Source: Microvirga massiliensis
GTDB taxonomy: Bacteria > Pseudomonadota > Alphaproteobacteria > Rhizobiales > Beijerinckiaceae
Reading direction: 5' to 3'
DNA length: 47,347 bases
Assembly (NCBI RefSeq): GCF_001006805.1
Contig: NZ_LN811350.1
Span: forward strand, 1,069,800-1,117,146
This document shows, in pieces, positions 27,007 to 39,633 of the stretch. Position 1 is the stretch's first letter. Each line of letters starts with the position of its first letter. Position numbers and translations under genes: made by a program. Under the pieces are notes generated by a model, which saw only the letters and a program-made list of their open reading frames with translations, was not told the origin of the DNA and did no database searches.

Positions 27007-27779
27007 TCATCGGTCGCGGGATCTTTTGACGGATCCCGTACACCGTAGTCCACCCCGACGAGGTAGAGACCGCAAGGTGGCGCCATGGGGCCGCAGCGCG
27101 CCCGGTCACGGGCGTCGAGGGCAGCGCGGACGTCGGCGACGCTCCAGCGGCCGCTTCCCGCTTTCATGATCGTACCGACCATCGAGCGCACCTGATGGTG
27201 GAGAAAGGAGCGCGCCGAGGCATGGACGCGAATCTCCTCGCCGAGCTCTTCCAGGTCGAAACGGTCGAGAGTGCGGATCGGGCTGTTGGCCTGGCATTCG
27301 GCGGCCCGGAATGTCGTGAAGTCGTGCCGACCGACCAACTCCCGTGCGGCGCGCTGCATCTCGTCGGCCCGGAGCGGCCACGGGACGTGCCAGACCCGGT
27401 TGACGTCGAGAGCGGAGGGAGGGCGCCGGTTGAGGATCCGATAGAGATAATGACGCTTCACCGCCGAAAGCCGGGCGTGGAAGCCATCATCGACCTGCAT
27501 CGCACTGACGACGACCACGGGCTCGGGACGAAGATGCGCATTCAGCGCGTCTCGCACCGTATCGGTCCGGTGATCGCGCGAAAGATCCACATGGACCACC
27601 TGATGCAGCGCGTGCACGCCAGCATCGGTGCGCCCGGCGCAGTGGATGCGCACCGATTCACCGCAGAACCGCTCGATGGCCTCCTCGACTGCCTGCTGCA
27701 CCGATCGCCCATTGAGCTGGCGCTGCCAGCCCGTGAAAGACGTGCCGTCATATTCAATGACGAGCTTGTAGCGCGGCAT
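26985..27779 (-). CDS. truA: tRNA pseudouridine(38-40) synthase
   Basis: 264 residues; modifies uridines 38-40 in the tRNA anticodon stem. The catalytic Asp52 lies in [14 protein letters not shown], and the N-terminal [18 protein letters not shown] is typical. It is the last gene of the def-fmt-GNAT-truA run, 37 nt after the GNAT gene, and overlaps the convergent membrane protein gene by 22 nt. Confidence 0.97.
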   Translation of the reverse strand: MPRYKLVIEYDGTSFTGWQRQLNGRSVQQAVEEAIERFCGESVRIHCAGRTDAGVHALHQVVHVDLSRDHRTDTVRDALNAHLRPEPVVVVSAMQVDDGFHARLSAVKRHYLYRILNRRPPSALDVNRVWHVPWPLRADEMQRAARELVGRHDFTTFRAAECQANSPIRTLDRFDLEELGEEIRVHASARSFLHHQVRSMVGTIMKAGSGRWSVADVRAALDARDRARCGPMAPPCGLYLVGVDYGVRDPSKDPATDDHPITQL

Positions 27780-27816
27780 CTCCCGTCACCCGATCGTCTG
27801 CGCGTCGCATGGCATG

Positions 27817-28305
27817 TCAGCTCAGCGCCGCGAAGGCCGGAGCATAGTGTACCGTTCCCGCGATCTGCCGTGCGCGCCTCGTGAGTGCCCGCGCCTGGAG
27901 AGACGGGCCGGAATAAGGTGTCCGGAGTTCCTGCGCGGCACGAGCGCTGAATCCGAAGCGGGCGTAGTAATCGGGATCGCCGAGGACGAGCACGAGATCC
28001 TCTCCGCCCTCTACCAGCATTTCGAGCCCTGTCGTGACGAGGGCCGTACCGTGCCCCCGGCGCCGATATCCCTCCGCAGCGGCGAGCGGCGCGAGCGCGG
28101 TGATGCGCAGGTCAGTGGGCTTCATGCTCATGCGGGAGAACGCGACATAGCCGACTACGCTTTCCACGACGGACACGAGTTCGAGAACGAGGTCGCCGTC
28201 ATGACGCAAGGCGCAGACGAGGGCTGCTTCCTGCGGGCTCGGGAAGGCAGTCTCCAGAAGCTCGCCGATCGCAGCGTAGTCATCGGGGAGAGCTTGACGG
28301 ATCAC
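27817..28305 (-). CDS. GNAT family N-acetyltransferase
   Basis: 162 residues with a GNAT fold: the acetyl-CoA loop appears as [11 protein letters not shown] after the beta strand [12 protein letters not shown], and a C-terminal [15 protein letters not shown] is typical of the YhbS-like branch. The start is a GTG at 28305 that overlaps the fmt stop as GTGA, implying coupled translation. Open sequence further upstream belongs to an fmt shadow. The substrate is unknown; it interrupts the common def-fmt-truA order. Confidence 0.88.
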   Translation of the reverse strand: MIRQALPDDYAAIGELLETAFPSPQEAALVCALRHDGDLVLELVSVVESVVGYVAFSRMSMKPTDLRITALAPLAAAEGYRRRGHGTALVTTGLEMLVEGGEDLVLVLGDPDYYARFGFSARAAQELRTPYSGPSLQARALTRRARQIAGTVHYAPAFAALS

Positions 28306-29237
28306 GGTGCAAGCGCCGCGCCGGACGCAAGCCGTACGCCACGCAGGAACTCTACTGCGGGGAGTGGCCCGCGGCCGGCCCGCTGAACCGTGATCAGGCG
28401 TAGGGCACCCTCTCCGCACCCCACGATGCCTTCCGCATCGAGAAGTTGGCCGGGAGTCCCGCTTGCATCCACGAGCGCGGCCCGCAGCACCTTCACGCGT
28501 TCCGGGCCCTTTCCGAAATCGGCCTCGAAGAAGGCACCGGGAAAAGGCGAGAGGCCGCGCACGTGATCGTGCACCGCCTGCGCGCTCAAGGTCCAGTCGA
28601 TGCGCGCTTCGGCGTTCGTGATCTTCTGGGCGTAGGTGATGCCCTCGGGAGCCTGTGGGGTGAATTCGAGCGCCCCGCGGGAGAGGGCAGCAAGCGCCCG
28701 CACCATGAGATCCGCTCCCAGAGCCATGAGGCGGTCGTGCAGTTCGCCGGCATTCATGTCGGGGCCGATCTCGACTCGCTCGATCATGCCGACCGGTCCG
28801 GTGTCGAGGCCCTCTTCCATGCGCATGACGGCGGCGCCGGTCTCCCGGTCGCCGGCCATGATCGCGCGCTGGATCGGGGCGGCGCCGCGCCATCGCGGCA
28901 GGAGCGAGGCATGAAGGTTCAAGCAACCGAGAGCGGGCGCCTCGAGGATCGGCTTGGGGAGGATCATCCCGTAGGCGACGACGACCGCCACATCGGCCTG
29001 ATGGGCGCGGAAAATCTCGGCCGCCTCTTCGGTGCGGAGCGACTTCGGCGTGAGCACGGGGATCCCGAAACGCTCCGCGAGCCGGTGCACGGGGGATGGC
29101 CGCAGATCCATGCCGCGCCCCGCGGCGGCCGGCGCACGCGTATAGACCGCGCACACGTCATGGCCATGGCCGATGATTTCCGAGAGCGTCGGAACCGCGA
29201 AATCCGGGGTTCCCATGAAGACGACGCGCAGGCTCAT
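28302..29237 (-). CDS. fmt: Methionyl-tRNA formyltransferase
   Basis: Formylates initiator Met-tRNA. 311 residues; the N-terminal domain shows [14 protein letters not shown] and the folate-site [17 protein letters not shown], and a C-terminal OB-type tRNA-binding domain follows. It overlaps def by 4 nt upstream and the GNAT gene by 4 nt downstream. Confidence 0.97.
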   Translation of the reverse strand: MSLRVVFMGTPDFAVPTLSEIIGHGHDVCAVYTRAPAAAGRGMDLRPSPVHRLAERFGIPVLTPKSLRTEEAAEIFRAHQADVAVVVAYGMILPKPILEAPALGCLNLHASLLPRWRGAAPIQRAIMAGDRETGAAVMRMEEGLDTGPVGMIERVEIGPDMNAGELHDRLMALGADLMVRALAALSRGALEFTPQAPEGITYAQKITNAEARIDWTLSAQAVHDHVRGLSPFPGAFFEADFGKGPERVKVLRAALVDASGTPGQLLDAEGIVGCGEGALRLITVQRAGRGPLPAVEFLRGVRLASGAALAP

Positions 29238-29755
29238 CCGGCCTGTGCCTCGCGTCTCGCCGCTTTCCTGAACTTGGTGATCACCCGATCACGCTTGAGC
29301 TTCGAGATGTGATCGATGAAGAGCACGCCGTTGAGATGGTCGATCTCGTGCTGGACGCAGGTCGCCATCAGGCCTTCGGCGTCCCGCTCGACGACATTGC
29401 CGTCGAGATCCGTGTAGCGGAACCGGATCCGATCCGGCCGCTCGACCTCCTCGTAATATTCGGGAATCGAGAGGCACCCCTCCTCGTAGGCACGCAACTC
29501 CTCGGAGGCCCAGGTGATCTCCGGATTGATGAGCACCATCGGATTGCGCTCATCCTCGCTCTTCGACACGTCCATGGTGATGAGGCGCTTTGGCACGCCG
29601 ATCTGAATCGCGGCGAGTCCGACGCCGGGCGCATCGTACATCGTGTCGAGCATGTCCTTCGCGAGCTGCCGGATCTCGTCGGTAATAGGGCCGACGGGCT
29701 CGGAGACGAGGCGAAGCCGGGAGTCCGGCAGAATGACGAGGGGGCGAATGGTCAT
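29234..29755 (-). CDS. def: Peptide deformylase
   Basis: Removes the formyl group from nascent proteins. 173 residues with all three family motifs: GVGLAAIQ (44-51), EGCLS (92-96, metal ligand C94) and QHEIDH (135-140, ligands H136 and H140, catalytic Glu). First gene of a translationally coupled run with fmt; 130 nt separate it from the divergent rmuC. Confidence 0.97.
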   Translation of the reverse strand: MTIRPLVILPDSRLRLVSEPVGPITDEIRQLAKDMLDTMYDAPGVGLAAIQIGVPKRLITMDVSKSEDERNPMVLINPEITWASEELRAYEEGCLSIPEYYEEVERPDRIRFRYTDLDGNVVERDAEGLMATCVQHEIDHLNGVLFIDHISKLKRDRVITKFRKAARREAQAG

Positions 29756-29885
29756 GAGGCGGTTCGGAGCATCCGGCCGGCGAAATCCACAAGGACTGCG
29801 GCGATGCCCGCGGGAGATAAGCGCTCGTTAACCGGCGGTCAAATCGTTCGCGGTCTGTTCGGGGTAGACCAGGGAGACCTCGCTC

Positions 29886-31052
29886 ATGAAGGACATCGCG
29901 CTCGTCGTCGCCGGCCGGGCATTCACTTGGGGGGATCTCGTCCTCTTCGGCGGCGGGCTCTGTCTCGTCATGCTCCTCGTCACGGTCTGGCAGCTCATGC
30001 GGGCGCGCCGGGAGCGGATCTTCGAGGCCGCCCTCGCATCGGAGCGGGCGCAGGAGATGGACGACAGGGTCGCGGATCTGACCCGCCTTCAGGCCGAGAT
30101 CAGCGGGCGACTTCAGACCGTGGCCGAAGTGTTCGGAAGCCGGCAGGGGGAATTCGCCAGGCTCGTCGCCGAGCGGCTCGAGGGGCTGCAGCACCGGATG
30201 GGGCAGGGGCTCGAGGCGAGCGCGCGGCATCAGGCTGAGAACCTCTCAAAGCTTCACGAGCGCCTGGCGGTCATCGATGCGGCACAGAAGAACCTAAAAG
30301 ATCTCACCGGCGAGGTGCTGAATCTTCGTGACGTTCTCGCCAACAAGCAGAGCCGTGGCGCTTACGGCCAGGGGCGCATGGAGGCGATCATCCGTGATGG
30401 GCTCCCGGCCGGCTGTTTTCAGTTCCAGGCGACGCTTTCCAACCGCACGCGGCCGGACTGCCTCGTTCACCTTCCGGGTGATGCCCGCCCGCTCGTGATC
30501 GATGCCAAGTTCCCGCTCGAAGGTTTCATCCAGTTCCGAAACGCCAGGGACGACGAGGCGAGGGCTCGCGCGGCGTCACGGGTGCGCGGCGACCTTGCCG
30601 TCCACGTTCGCGACATTTCCGAGAAGTATCTCCTTCCCGGCGAGACGCAGGATCTCGCCCTGATGTTCGTCCCGGCGGAATCGATCTATGCGGATCTCGC
30701 CGAGTTCTTCGAGGACATCGTTCAGAAGGCTCACCGCGCACGCGTGGTGATCGTGTCGCCTTCCCTTCTTTCCCTGGCCATCCAGGTTCTGCAGGCCCTC
30801 GTGCGCGATGCGCGCGTGCGCGAAGAGGCCCGGATCATCCAGACGGAGGTCCAGAAGCTCGTGCGGGATGTCGGGCGGCTCGGCGAGAGAGTCGCACGGC
30901 TCGACGGGCACTTTCGTCAGGCCCAGGAGGACGTGGCGCAGATCCGCACCTCGACCGAGAAGATCACCAAGCACGGCGCCCGCATCGAGGCGCTGGAATT
31001 CGCCGAAGCGGACGCCGAGATGCCGAGCTTGCGCGCGGTGCACACCGCGTGA
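29886..31052 (+). CDS. rmuC: DNA recombination protein RmuC
   Basis: 388 residues. An N-terminal membrane-spanning segment (about 14-38) is followed by a coiled coil (about 45-150) and the nuclease-like RmuC domain containing RTRPDCLVHLPGDARPLVID and AKFPLEGFIQF. RmuC limits inversions at short inverted repeats in E. coli; its biochemical activity is poorly known. It is a single-gene unit, divergent from def. Confidence 0.93.
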   Translation: MKDIALVVAGRAFTWGDLVLFGGGLCLVMLLVTVWQLMRARRERIFEAALASERAQEMDDRVADLTRLQAEISGRLQTVAEVFGSRQGEFARLVAERLEGLQHRMGQGLEASARHQAENLSKLHERLAVIDAAQKNLKDLTGEVLNLRDVLANKQSRGAYGQGRMEAIIRDGLPAGCFQFQATLSNRTRPDCLVHLPGDARPLVIDAKFPLEGFIQFRNARDDEARARAASRVRGDLAVHVRDISEKYLLPGETQDLALMFVPAESIYADLAEFFEDIVQKAHRARVVIVSPSLLSLAIQVLQALVRDARVREEARIIQTEVQKLVRDVGRLGERVARLDGHFRQAQEDVAQIRTSTEKITKHGARIEALEFAEADAEMPSLRAVHTA

Positions 31053-31172
31053 ATGCGAGGCACATTGCAACGGCAAAGCTGATGCAATGCACGCCGATGA
31101 GCGTTGCGCTCCCAGTGTATTCATGAAGCCAAGCTTGCCGAGACGGGGAAGCCGTTGGACGCGCTCGGCACA

Positions 31173-31198
31173 GGAACCCGCGCATCACCCTTCGCGTT
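31173..31198 (+). promoter_or_regulatory. EcfG-type (general stress response) promoter
   Basis: GGAAC (31173-31177) and CGTT (31195-31198) are separated by 17 nt, matching the EcfG consensus of alphaproteobacteria. It lies about 88 nt before the DUF892 gene, whose family is a known stress-response target. The remaining 31053-31285 gap shows nothing else recognisable. Confidence 0.75.
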
Positions 31199-31285
31199 CA
31201 GCCCATAACCGCACGTCGCGAAATGCGACCGGTCTGTCGCGCGTCCCGCGATTTCTTTGCAACGAATATCAGAGGAGCTATGCCT

Positions 31286-31789
31286 ATGGGCCTCCTGTCA
31301 AAGGACATCAAGACACTCGACGATCTGTTCGTGCATGGGCTGCAGGACATCTACTATGCCGAGCAGCAGATCACGAAAGCTCTGCCGCAGATGATCAGCA
31401 AGGCGAGCGATCCGCAACTCAAGCAGGCCTTCGAGAGCCATCTTGGCGAGACCAAGCAGCAGATCCAGATGCTCGAACAGGTCTTCCGGATGCACGGTCA
31501 AGAGGCGAAGGGCGTAACCTGCCCGGCCATCGACGGCATCATCGACGAGGCTCAGGACATTGCGGGCGAAGTCGAGGACTCGCAGGTGCTCGATGCTGCA
31601 CTGCTTTCCGCAGCCCAGGCCGTCGAGCATTATGAGATCACCCGTTATGGTACCTTGACCGCCTGGGCCAAGCAACTCGGACGCCAGGACTGTGCCCAGA
31701 TCCTGCATCAGATCATGGAGCAGGAGAAGGCGACCGATGAGAAGCTCAACCGGATCGCCGAGAGCAAGGTGAACGTCCGGGCTGCGTAA
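31286..31789 (+). CDS. DUF892 (YciE/YciF) ferritin-like stress protein
   Basis: 167 residues; a four-helix ferritin-like fold with YYAEQQITKALPQM and DAALLSAAQAVEHYEITRYG supplying the family's conserved Glu/His positions. E. coli YciE/YciF are induced by stress through RpoS; alphaproteobacteria use EcfG instead, and an EcfG-type promoter is present here. The GAGGAG ribosome site (31272-31277) is 8 nt from the start at 31286 and only 2 nt from the ATG at 31280, so the former is chosen. Its molecular role is unproven. Confidence 0.93.
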   Translation: MGLLSKDIKTLDDLFVHGLQDIYYAEQQITKALPQMISKASDPQLKQAFESHLGETKQQIQMLEQVFRMHGQEAKGVTCPAIDGIIDEAQDIAGEVEDSQVLDAALLSAAQAVEHYEITRYGTLTAWAKQLGRQDCAQILHQIMEQEKATDEKLNRIAESKVNVRAA

Positions 31790-31834
31790 TATTCAAGCGT
31801 CGGCGCTGACACCCCTCACCCGGCTGCTTCGCAG

Positions 31835-31941
31835 CCGACCTCTCCCACAAGGGGAGAGGTGACGTGCAGCGCCGACGTCTTCACCTCTTTCTCGATGGGA
31901 GAGGTCGACGCCCGAATGGCGGCGGGTGAGGGTGGCGGCGC
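31835..31941. repeat. Dispersed palindromic intergenic repeat, fuller copy
   Basis: acctctccc and gggagaggt form a 9-bp stem with a 5-nt loop (31838-31860), preceded by a ggctgc/gcagcc hairpin (about 31822-31836). The flanking blocks at 31835-31854 and 31922-31941 are identical to those at 11331-11369. It fills the 171-nt convergent gap between the DUF892 gene and thiC and may terminate or stabilise both transcripts. Confidence 0.7.
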
Positions 31942-31960
31942 TTATATACCGGGTGAACTT

Positions 31961-33937
<1,977 letters not shown>

Positions 33938-33967
33938 AGCCGACACTCGTCCTCGAGGGGCGTCTTG

Positions 33968-34762
33968 TCAACTGCCAGTATCAGCTTGGCCGGATTCGGG
34001 GTCCGAGGGCGCGTCCGCGCCGATGTCGATGCCCTTAGCGGGCCCGACGCGATCCCGCAGGAACGACGAGAGCTCGTTCGTGATGTGATCGATGTGCGGC
34101 GCCTCGACGGCTTCCTGTTCGAAGCTCTCGCGGAACGGATCGATCGTCTTCGGGATGATCAGGATCGTCGTCATGCCGAGATCGTGCGGCACGACGAGAT
34201 TCTTCGCGATGTCCTCGAACATCGCGGAGCGCTCCGGATCGACGCCGTGCCGCTCGAGAAAGCGTTCGTAGGCGCGCCGTTCCGGCTTCGGCACGAAATC
34301 GCTCGCGACGATGTCGAACACGTCCTCGAAATGGTCGAGAATCCCGATCTTGCGGGCGACGTTCTCCGCGTGCTTGCGTGAACCGTTCGTGAGAATGAGC
34401 CTGCGACCGGGCAGGCGCTCGATCGCCTCTCCGAGTGCCGTGTTCAGCGCGATATCCGAATGATCGATGTCGTGAGCGAAATCGAGGAAGTCATAAGGAT
34501 CGATCCCGTATTCCTCGATCAGCGCCCGCAACGTCGTGCCGTATCGATGATAGAAGTATTTCTGCAGAGCCCGTGCGGAGAGCCCGTCGAGCCCGAAGAG
34601 ATCCGCGATATACAGCGTGATCCGCTCGTCGACCTGCGGCCAGACCCGCGCTTCATGAGGATAGAGCGTGTTGTCGAGATCGAAGATCCAGGTGTCGACA
34701 TGCGCGAAGCCGCGCGCAGACGTGGCGGAAACATGAGGCCGGATCGGGGGAGGGCCGTTCAT
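33968..34762 (-). CDS. HAD-family pyrimidine 5'-nucleotidase
   Basis: 264 residues of the SDT1/PHM8-like HAD branch, which dephosphorylates UMP/CMP-type nucleotides. Motif I is FDLDNTLYPH (Asp nucleophile near residue 28), motif II ILTNGSR, motif III includes KPERRAYERF, and motif IV MFEDIAKNLVVPHDLG. A four-helix cap lies between I and II. The frame is open to 34945, but 34762 gives the family N terminus. Placement beside argB is common in Hyphomicrobiales. The link to the uracil cluster at 2.5-7 kb is only by substrate. Confidence 0.9.
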   Translation of the reverse strand: MNGPPPIRPHVSATSARGFAHVDTWIFDLDNTLYPHEARVWPQVDERITLYIADLFGLDGLSARALQKYFYHRYGTTLRALIEEYGIDPYDFLDFAHDIDHSDIALNTALGEAIERLPGRRLILTNGSRKHAENVARKIGILDHFEDVFDIVASDFVPKPERRAYERFLERHGVDPERSAMFEDIAKNLVVPHDLGMTTILIIPKTIDPFRESFEQEAVEAPHIDHITNELSSFLRDRVGPAKGIDIGADAPSDPESGQADTGS

Positions 34763-35035
34763 TGGATTACCCAGACGCAAATGGGGCCGAGAGCAAGATC
34801 GGCACGAACGATCCCGGCCTCGAAAGCGCACTCCGCCGGAGTGCGTAATTTCGCACGACCGGGGCCATTCGCACGGATTCCGCGCACGGGCCCCATAACG
34901 GGAAGATAGGTTCGGAAATGGCCCGAGGGAAGATTCCGCCCTCACACGCGATCGAGGAGCCTCCCCGCGCCGGATTCATGCCCCTTCCTGTCAGGAGGGG
35001 AATTTGGCAGTTCCCTCGATAGGAGGATGACGCAC

Positions 35036-35932
35036 CTACTCACGACGGATGAGCGTGCCGGCGCCGTGGTCCGTGAAGAGTTCGAGCAGAACCGCATGGG
35101 GCACTTTGCCGTCGAGGATCACGACCGCCTCGACACCCTGCTCGAGGGCGTAGATACAGGTCTCGATCTTCGGGATCATCCCGTCGGTGATCGTGCCGTC
35201 CGCGATCAGCCGACGGCAATCCTCGATGGTCAGTTCGGGAATGAGGTTCCGGTTCTTGTCGAGGACGCCGGCGACATCGGTCAGGAGCAGGAGGCGCTTC
35301 GCCCGCATGGCGCCCGCGATGGCGCCCGCGAAGGTGTCCGCGTTCACGTTATAGGTCTGGCCGTCGGCGCCGACCGCGATCGGCGCCAGAACGGGGATAA
35401 GCTCCGCCTTCACGACTGCGTCGAGAACGTCGCGGTTCACCGACTCGGGCTCGCCCACGAAACCGAGATCGACGATCTTCTCGATGTTGGAATCCGGATC
35501 CGCCACGGTGCGAGTGACCTTGCGTGCGGTCACCATGTTCCCGTCCTTGCCGCAGAGCCCTACGGCTTTGCCGCCCTCGGTACCGATCCAGCCGACGATC
35601 TGCTTGTTGATGGAGCCAGCGAGGACCATCTCGACGATCTCGACGGTCGCGGCATCCGTGACCCGCAGGCCCGCCTTGAACTCGGACTCGATCCCGAGCT
35701 TCTGGAGCATCCGTCCGATCTGCGGACCGCCGCCATGCACGACGATCGGCTTGATGCCGGATTGCTCGAGCAGGACGATATCCTCCGCGAAATCCTCGGC
35801 CGCCGCGCGGTCTCCCATGGCGTGGCCGCCGTATTTGACCACCACGATCTCCTGATCGTAGCGCTGCATATGAGGCAGGGCCTGGACGAGCACCTCTGCG
35901 CGGATGTGCACGTTGGGCAGGGATTCGGTCAT
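35036..35932 (-). CDS. argB: Acetylglutamate kinase
   Basis: Second step of arginine synthesis. 298 residues with [11 protein letters not shown], the glycine-rich [14 protein letters not shown], and the nucleotide-binding [18 protein letters not shown] segment (here [13 protein letters not shown]). The N-terminal helix typical of the arginine-inhibited type precedes the kinase core, so feedback inhibition by arginine is likely. The open frame continues to 36082; 35932 fits the family. 273 nt separate its stop from the HAD gene start, with a gagggaa/ttcccctc stem just after the stop. Confidence 0.96.
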   Translation of the reverse strand: MTESLPNVHIRAEVLVQALPHMQRYDQEIVVVKYGGHAMGDRAAAEDFAEDIVLLEQSGIKPIVVHGGGPQIGRMLQKLGIESEFKAGLRVTDAATVEIVEMVLAGSINKQIVGWIGTEGGKAVGLCGKDGNMVTARKVTRTVADPDSNIEKIVDLGFVGEPESVNRDVLDAVVKAELIPVLAPIAVGADGQTYNVNADTFAGAIAGAMRAKRLLLLTDVAGVLDKNRNLIPELTIEDCRRLIADGTITDGMIPKIETCIYALEQGVEAVVILDGKVPHAVLLELFTDHGAGTLIRRE

Positions 35933-36036
35933 GGAAGAACGCTCTTTCGTCTCGCGGCGGGGCGCGGGCGTTCTAGAGAATTTTTCGGGGAAGTGAAATC
36001 TCGGATCCATGGCGGCCGGGGCATTCCCGCCAAGCC

Positions 36037-36408
36037 TCAGCGAGGGTGCGGGACCACCGCAGCGACGAGGCACAGGAGCCAACCCGTCATCAGCGTGAAG
36101 CCGCCCGCGGGCGCGGCATAGGGAGCGAGGCGCACGCCTTCGAAAGCGCGCCGCGCCAGATCACCGCAGAAGAGGACGAGGCCGATCGCCAGGAGGAGGC
36201 CGCCCGCGCGCGCCAGGCCGGGCCTCAGGACACCTCCGTGCGAGAGAGCCGCAACTCCGAGGAGAGCCGGGGCATGGGCGAGCAGAAAGCGCGCTGCGGT
36301 ATCGAGTTGCGCCCCGGAGACATGATGGGCGGCGAGCGCCGAGAGGGCGATGCCGAGAATGCCGCAAAGCGCGCCGATGCCTGCGAGTGCCCGGTCGGAG
36401 CCGCTCAC
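36037..36408 (-). CDS. DUF423 family small membrane protein
   Basis: 123 residues with four hydrophobic segments, ending [18 protein letters not shown], a hallmark of the DUF423/YgdD family of unknown function. It starts at a GTG overlapping the yihA stop as GTGA, so the two are co-translated. It is inserted in the otherwise conserved yihA-argB order. Confidence 0.88.
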   Translation of the reverse strand: MSGSDRALAGIGALCGILGIALSALAAHHVSGAQLDTAARFLLAHAPALLGVAALSHGGVLRPGLARAGGLLLAIGLVLFCGDLARRAFEGVRLAPYAAPAGGFTLMTGWLLCLVAAVVPHPR

Positions 36409-37076
36409 GCGCCCCGTTCCAGCAGCAATTGCGCGATGGCGGCGCGCAATTCGGGAATGCCCGCGCCGGTGCGGCTCGAGGTCGGCAGCACGATGGGGTG
36501 AGCGGCCGGACGGCGGGCGAGGGCCGCGCTGGTTTCCGCGACCCGCGAGGCGAGGCCGCCTCCCTTCACCTCGTCGGCCTTGGTGAGCACCACCTGGTAG
36601 GAGACGGCAGCACTGTCGAGGAGGTCCAGGATCGTCTGATCGACTGGCTTGATCCCGTGGCGGGCGTCGATGAGCACATAGACGCGCGCGAGGCTGGCGC
36701 GGCCGCGCAGGTAATCGTGGATCAGCTTCGTCCAGGTGCCGACCTTCTCCTTCGAGACGGCGGCGTAGCCGTAGCCCGGCATGTCCACGAGGCTGAAACG
36801 GCCGCCGATCTCGAAAAAGTTGAGTTCCTGGGTCCGGCCCGGCGTGTGCGACGTGCGCGCGAGCGCATTACGCCCCGTCAGGGCATTGACGAGGCTCGAC
36901 TTGCCCACATTGGAGCGACCCGCGAAAGCGATCTCGACCGGGCCCATGGGAGGCAGGCCCGGCAGGCTTCCCGCAGCCCACCGGAAGCCGGCTTCGCCTG
37001 CAAAGAGCAGGCGGCCTGCTTCGAGGAGCTCAGGATCGAATGCCTCGCTCATCGGTTGCGAGCCGGGCGGGTTCAA
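36405..37076 (-). CDS. yihA: Ribosome biogenesis GTP-binding protein (EngB/YsxC)
   Basis: A 223-residue GTPase needed for large-subunit assembly. G1 is GRSNVGKSS (53-61), G3 DMPGYGYA near residue 100 and G4 TKADEV. It starts 3 nt after the yidC stop and overlaps the DUF423 start by 4 nt. Confidence 0.96.
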   Translation of the reverse strand: MNPPGSQPMSEAFDPELLEAGRLLFAGEAGFRWAAGSLPGLPPMGPVEIAFAGRSNVGKSSLVNALTGRNALARTSHTPGRTQELNFFEIGGRFSLVDMPGYGYAAVSKEKVGTWTKLIHDYLRGRASLARVYVLIDARHGIKPVDQTILDLLDSAAVSYQVVLTKADEVKGGGLASRVAETSAALARRPAAHPIVLPTSSRTGAGIPELRAAIAQLLLERGA

Positions 37077-37079
37077 CCA

Positions 37080-38948
37080 TCAACCTTTCGCAGGCGCCTT
37101 GCGGGCGAAGACACTACGCAGGTTGTCCCACAGCTCGACCTTCACGCCGTGACGCCTCATGATGAGGTATTGCTGCGTGATCGAGAGCGTATTGTTCCAG
37201 GCCCAGTAGATCACGAGGCCGGCCGGGAACGACCCGAGCATGAAGGTGAAGATGATCGGCATCCAGCCGAAGACCTGCTTCTGCACGGGGTCGGCGGGCT
37301 CCGGGTTCATCTTCATCTGGAGCCACATCGTGATGCCCATGATGATGGGCCACACGCCGAGCATCAGGAAGTGCCCGACCACCGGCACGGCGGCCGGGTC
37401 GTAGGGGATCAGTCCGAACAGGTTGAAGATCGAGGTCGGGTCGGGGGCCGCGAGGTCCTTGATCCAGCCGAAGAACGGCGCGTGCCGCATCTCGATGGTG
37501 ACGAACAGGACCTTGTAGAGCGCGAAGAAGACGGGGATCTGGATCAGCACCGGCCAGCAGCCGGCCACCGGATTGATCCTCTCCTTCTTGTAGAGCTCCA
37601 TCAGAGCCTGCTGCTGCTTCATCTTGTCATCCGCGAAGCGGTCGCGGATGGCCATCATCTCCGGCTGCACCGCCTTCATCTTCGCCATCGAGGCGTAGGA
37701 TTTGTTGGCGAGCGGAAAGAACAGGATTTTCAGGAGAACGGTCACGATCAGGATCGAGACGCCGAAATTCCCGAAGAGATGGTAGAAGAAGTTCAGGACT
37801 TTGAAGAGCGGCTTGGTGATGAAGTAGAACCATCCCCAGTCGATCAGCAGATCGAAGTTCTTGATCCCGAGCGTCTCCGCATACTGATCGACGACGCGGA
37901 CCTCCTTCGCGCCAGCAAACAGGCGTGATGACACTTCGGTCGTCGCCCCGGGTTCGATCGTGCGCGCCTGGCCGAGCATGTTGGCCTGGTAGACGTGGCC
38001 AGCGCCCTCCTGCCGGGAGGTGAAGGACCCCTGGTAGGTCTGCGTCTGATCCGGGATGACGGCGGCCGCCCAGTACTTGTCCGTGATGCCGACGAAGCCG
38101 CCCGTCACGGAATTCCAGACATGGCCGACCGTGTTCTGGCCCGGCACCGGTTCGCCCTTGTCGACGGCATCATACTTCCATTCCTGGAGGCCCTGATCGC
38201 CGAGCACGCCGACCAGGCCCTCGTGGAGCACGTAATAACCCAGCGTCGCGGGCTTCCCATGACGGGAGACGAGGCCATAGGGATAGAGGCTGACGGGTGC
38301 GCCGCTGCGGTTCTCGACGGCATCCCTGACCGTGAACATCGACTTGTCGTCGACGGAGATGGTGCGGGTGAAGAGGAGGCCCTGGCCGTTGTCGTAGGTG
38401 AGCCTCACCGGACGATCGGGCGTCAGCGTAGTGGAATCCGCCGTCCAGACCGTGGTCGGGCCGGGAACGGTATCGGGCTGACCACCGACGAAGCCGAATT
38501 CGGCATAATAGGCCTTCGGGCTGCCCGACGGCGAGAAAAGAACGATGTTCGGGCTGTGCGGATCAACCTGCTCCCGATAGTTCTTGAGGACGACGTCGTC
38601 GATGCGCCCGCCCCGCAGGTTGATCGAGCCCGACAGGCTCGGGGTAGCGATGCTCACCCGCGGCGAGCGCGCGAGCGCCGCCTCACGGGTTTCCACCGTG
38701 GGCGCCCCAGGCGTGGACGGTATCGTGCCGGGCACCGGAGCCGCCGGGCCGCCGGCCTGGCTCGGGGAGGGGGCCTGAGCGCCGGGCGCCGGCTGCGCGC
38801 CCTGCTGTGCCGTGTGCTGCTGCGCAGCCTGTTGCTGGGCGAGCCGCTGCTTCTCGGCTTGCGGAACGCCGTAGAAGTAGTTCCAGCCGAGTAGGATCGC
38901 GATCGACAGCGCGATGGCGATGAGGAGATTTCGATTGTCTTCACGCAT
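37080..38948 (-). CDS. yidC: Membrane protein insertase YidC
   Basis: Inserts inner-membrane proteins. 622 residues: N-terminal helix ([19 protein letters not shown]), a Gln/Ala/Pro-rich linker, a large periplasmic domain (about 85-350) and the conserved five-helix Oxa1 core (about 360-600), including [20 protein letters not shown]. Its start overlaps the rnpA stop by 8 nt, leaving no space for the yidD gene found at this place in many bacteria. Confidence 0.97.
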   Translation of the reverse strand: MREDNRNLLIAIALSIAILLGWNYFYGVPQAEKQRLAQQQAAQQHTAQQGAQPAPGAQAPSPSQAGGPAAPVPGTIPSTPGAPTVETREAALARSPRVSIATPSLSGSINLRGGRIDDVVLKNYREQVDPHSPNIVLFSPSGSPKAYYAEFGFVGGQPDTVPGPTTVWTADSTTLTPDRPVRLTYDNGQGLLFTRTISVDDKSMFTVRDAVENRSGAPVSLYPYGLVSRHGKPATLGYYVLHEGLVGVLGDQGLQEWKYDAVDKGEPVPGQNTVGHVWNSVTGGFVGITDKYWAAAVIPDQTQTYQGSFTSRQEGAGHVYQANMLGQARTIEPGATTEVSSRLFAGAKEVRVVDQYAETLGIKNFDLLIDWGWFYFITKPLFKVLNFFYHLFGNFGVSILIVTVLLKILFFPLANKSYASMAKMKAVQPEMMAIRDRFADDKMKQQQALMELYKKERINPVAGCWPVLIQIPVFFALYKVLFVTIEMRHAPFFGWIKDLAAPDPTSIFNLFGLIPYDPAAVPVVGHFLMLGVWPIIMGITMWLQMKMNPEPADPVQKQVFGWMPIIFTFMLGSFPAGLVIYWAWNNTLSITQQYLIMRRHGVKVELWDNLRSVFARKAPAKG

Positions 38949-39363
38949 TGTGTGATCCGCCAGGCTCGCGGTCTTTGGAGAGGATCCCCGGATCCGGGCG
39001 GGGCGCCGGCCGTTCCTTCGGCCGCCTCACCGCCTTCAGGGCGCGGCGAAGATCCTCGATGAGGGTCTCGTAGTCAGCAGAGAGAATGTCGCGTCGCCCG
39101 ATCACCACCACATCCATATCGACGGCGGTGTGGTCTCCCGCGGCATCGGCCATGGCCGCTCTGAGGCGCCGGCGGATGCGGTTTCGCTCCGTCGCGTGGC
39201 CCACCTTCCTGGTGACGGTCAGTCCGAATCTGAGGCCCTGCGCGTCACCGCGACAGTGGCCCTGGACCGTCATCCGCTGGGTATGGAAGCGGCGGCCGGA
39301 GGCCGCCGCGACGAAATCCGATCGTTTCGTCAGACGCCCGACTATGTGCGCGCGGGCGCGCAT
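38941..39363 (-). CDS. rnpA: Ribonuclease P protein component
   Basis: 140 residues. The RNR signature appears as [12 protein letters not shown]; the N terminus [18 protein letters not shown] is typical. The start at 39363 lies 16 nt after rpmH; further upstream sequence in the frame is rpmH read out of frame. A 25-residue Pro/Arg-rich tail is variable in the family. Confidence 0.95.
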   Translation of the reverse strand: MRARAHIVGRLTKRSDFVAAASGRRFHTQRMTVQGHCRGDAQGLRFGLTVTRKVGHATERNRIRRRLRAAMADAAGDHTAVDMDVVVIGRRDILSADYETLIEDLRRALKAVRRPKERPAPRPDPGILSKDREPGGSHNA

Positions 39364-39379
39364 CGGGCGAGCGCAGCCG

Positions 39380-39514
39380 TCAGGCCGACAGGCGCTTGCG
39401 GCCGTGCGCGCGGCGTGCGGCGATGACCTTGCGGCCACCCTTGGTCGCCATGCGGGCACGGAAGCCATGCCGCCGCTTGCGGACGAGCTTGCTGGGTTGA
39501 TAGGTCCTCTTCAC
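39380..39514 (-). CDS. rpmH: Ribosomal protein L34
   Basis: A 44-residue basic protein beginning (M)[17 protein letters not shown] and ending [10 protein letters not shown], matching L34 along its whole length. It uses a GTG start, with GGAG 7 nt upstream. It is too short for routine ORF cut-offs. First gene of rpmH-rnpA-yidC-yihA. Confidence 0.97.
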   Translation of the reverse strand: MKRTYQPSKLVRKRRHGFRARMATKGGRKVIAARRAHGRKRLSA

Positions 39515-39633
39515 GGCTCATCTCCGTCCAACGCGGGCGAACGCCTCCCGGCGCCTCTCGCCCCCGCGGGTTCGTCCCGAAACTGTTTTAGAAACGCGAG
39601 CAGCGCCCACGATGAGCGCTGACTGGCCGCGCG

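Noticed and set aside
36387..37928. 513-codon plus-strand ORF opposite yihA and yidC
   Set aside because: It is antisense to two certain genes, and its His/Asp/Arg-rich translation is typical of shadows in high-GC DNA. The same reasoning removes the long frames at 7207-9036, 32744-33616 and 4792-5883.
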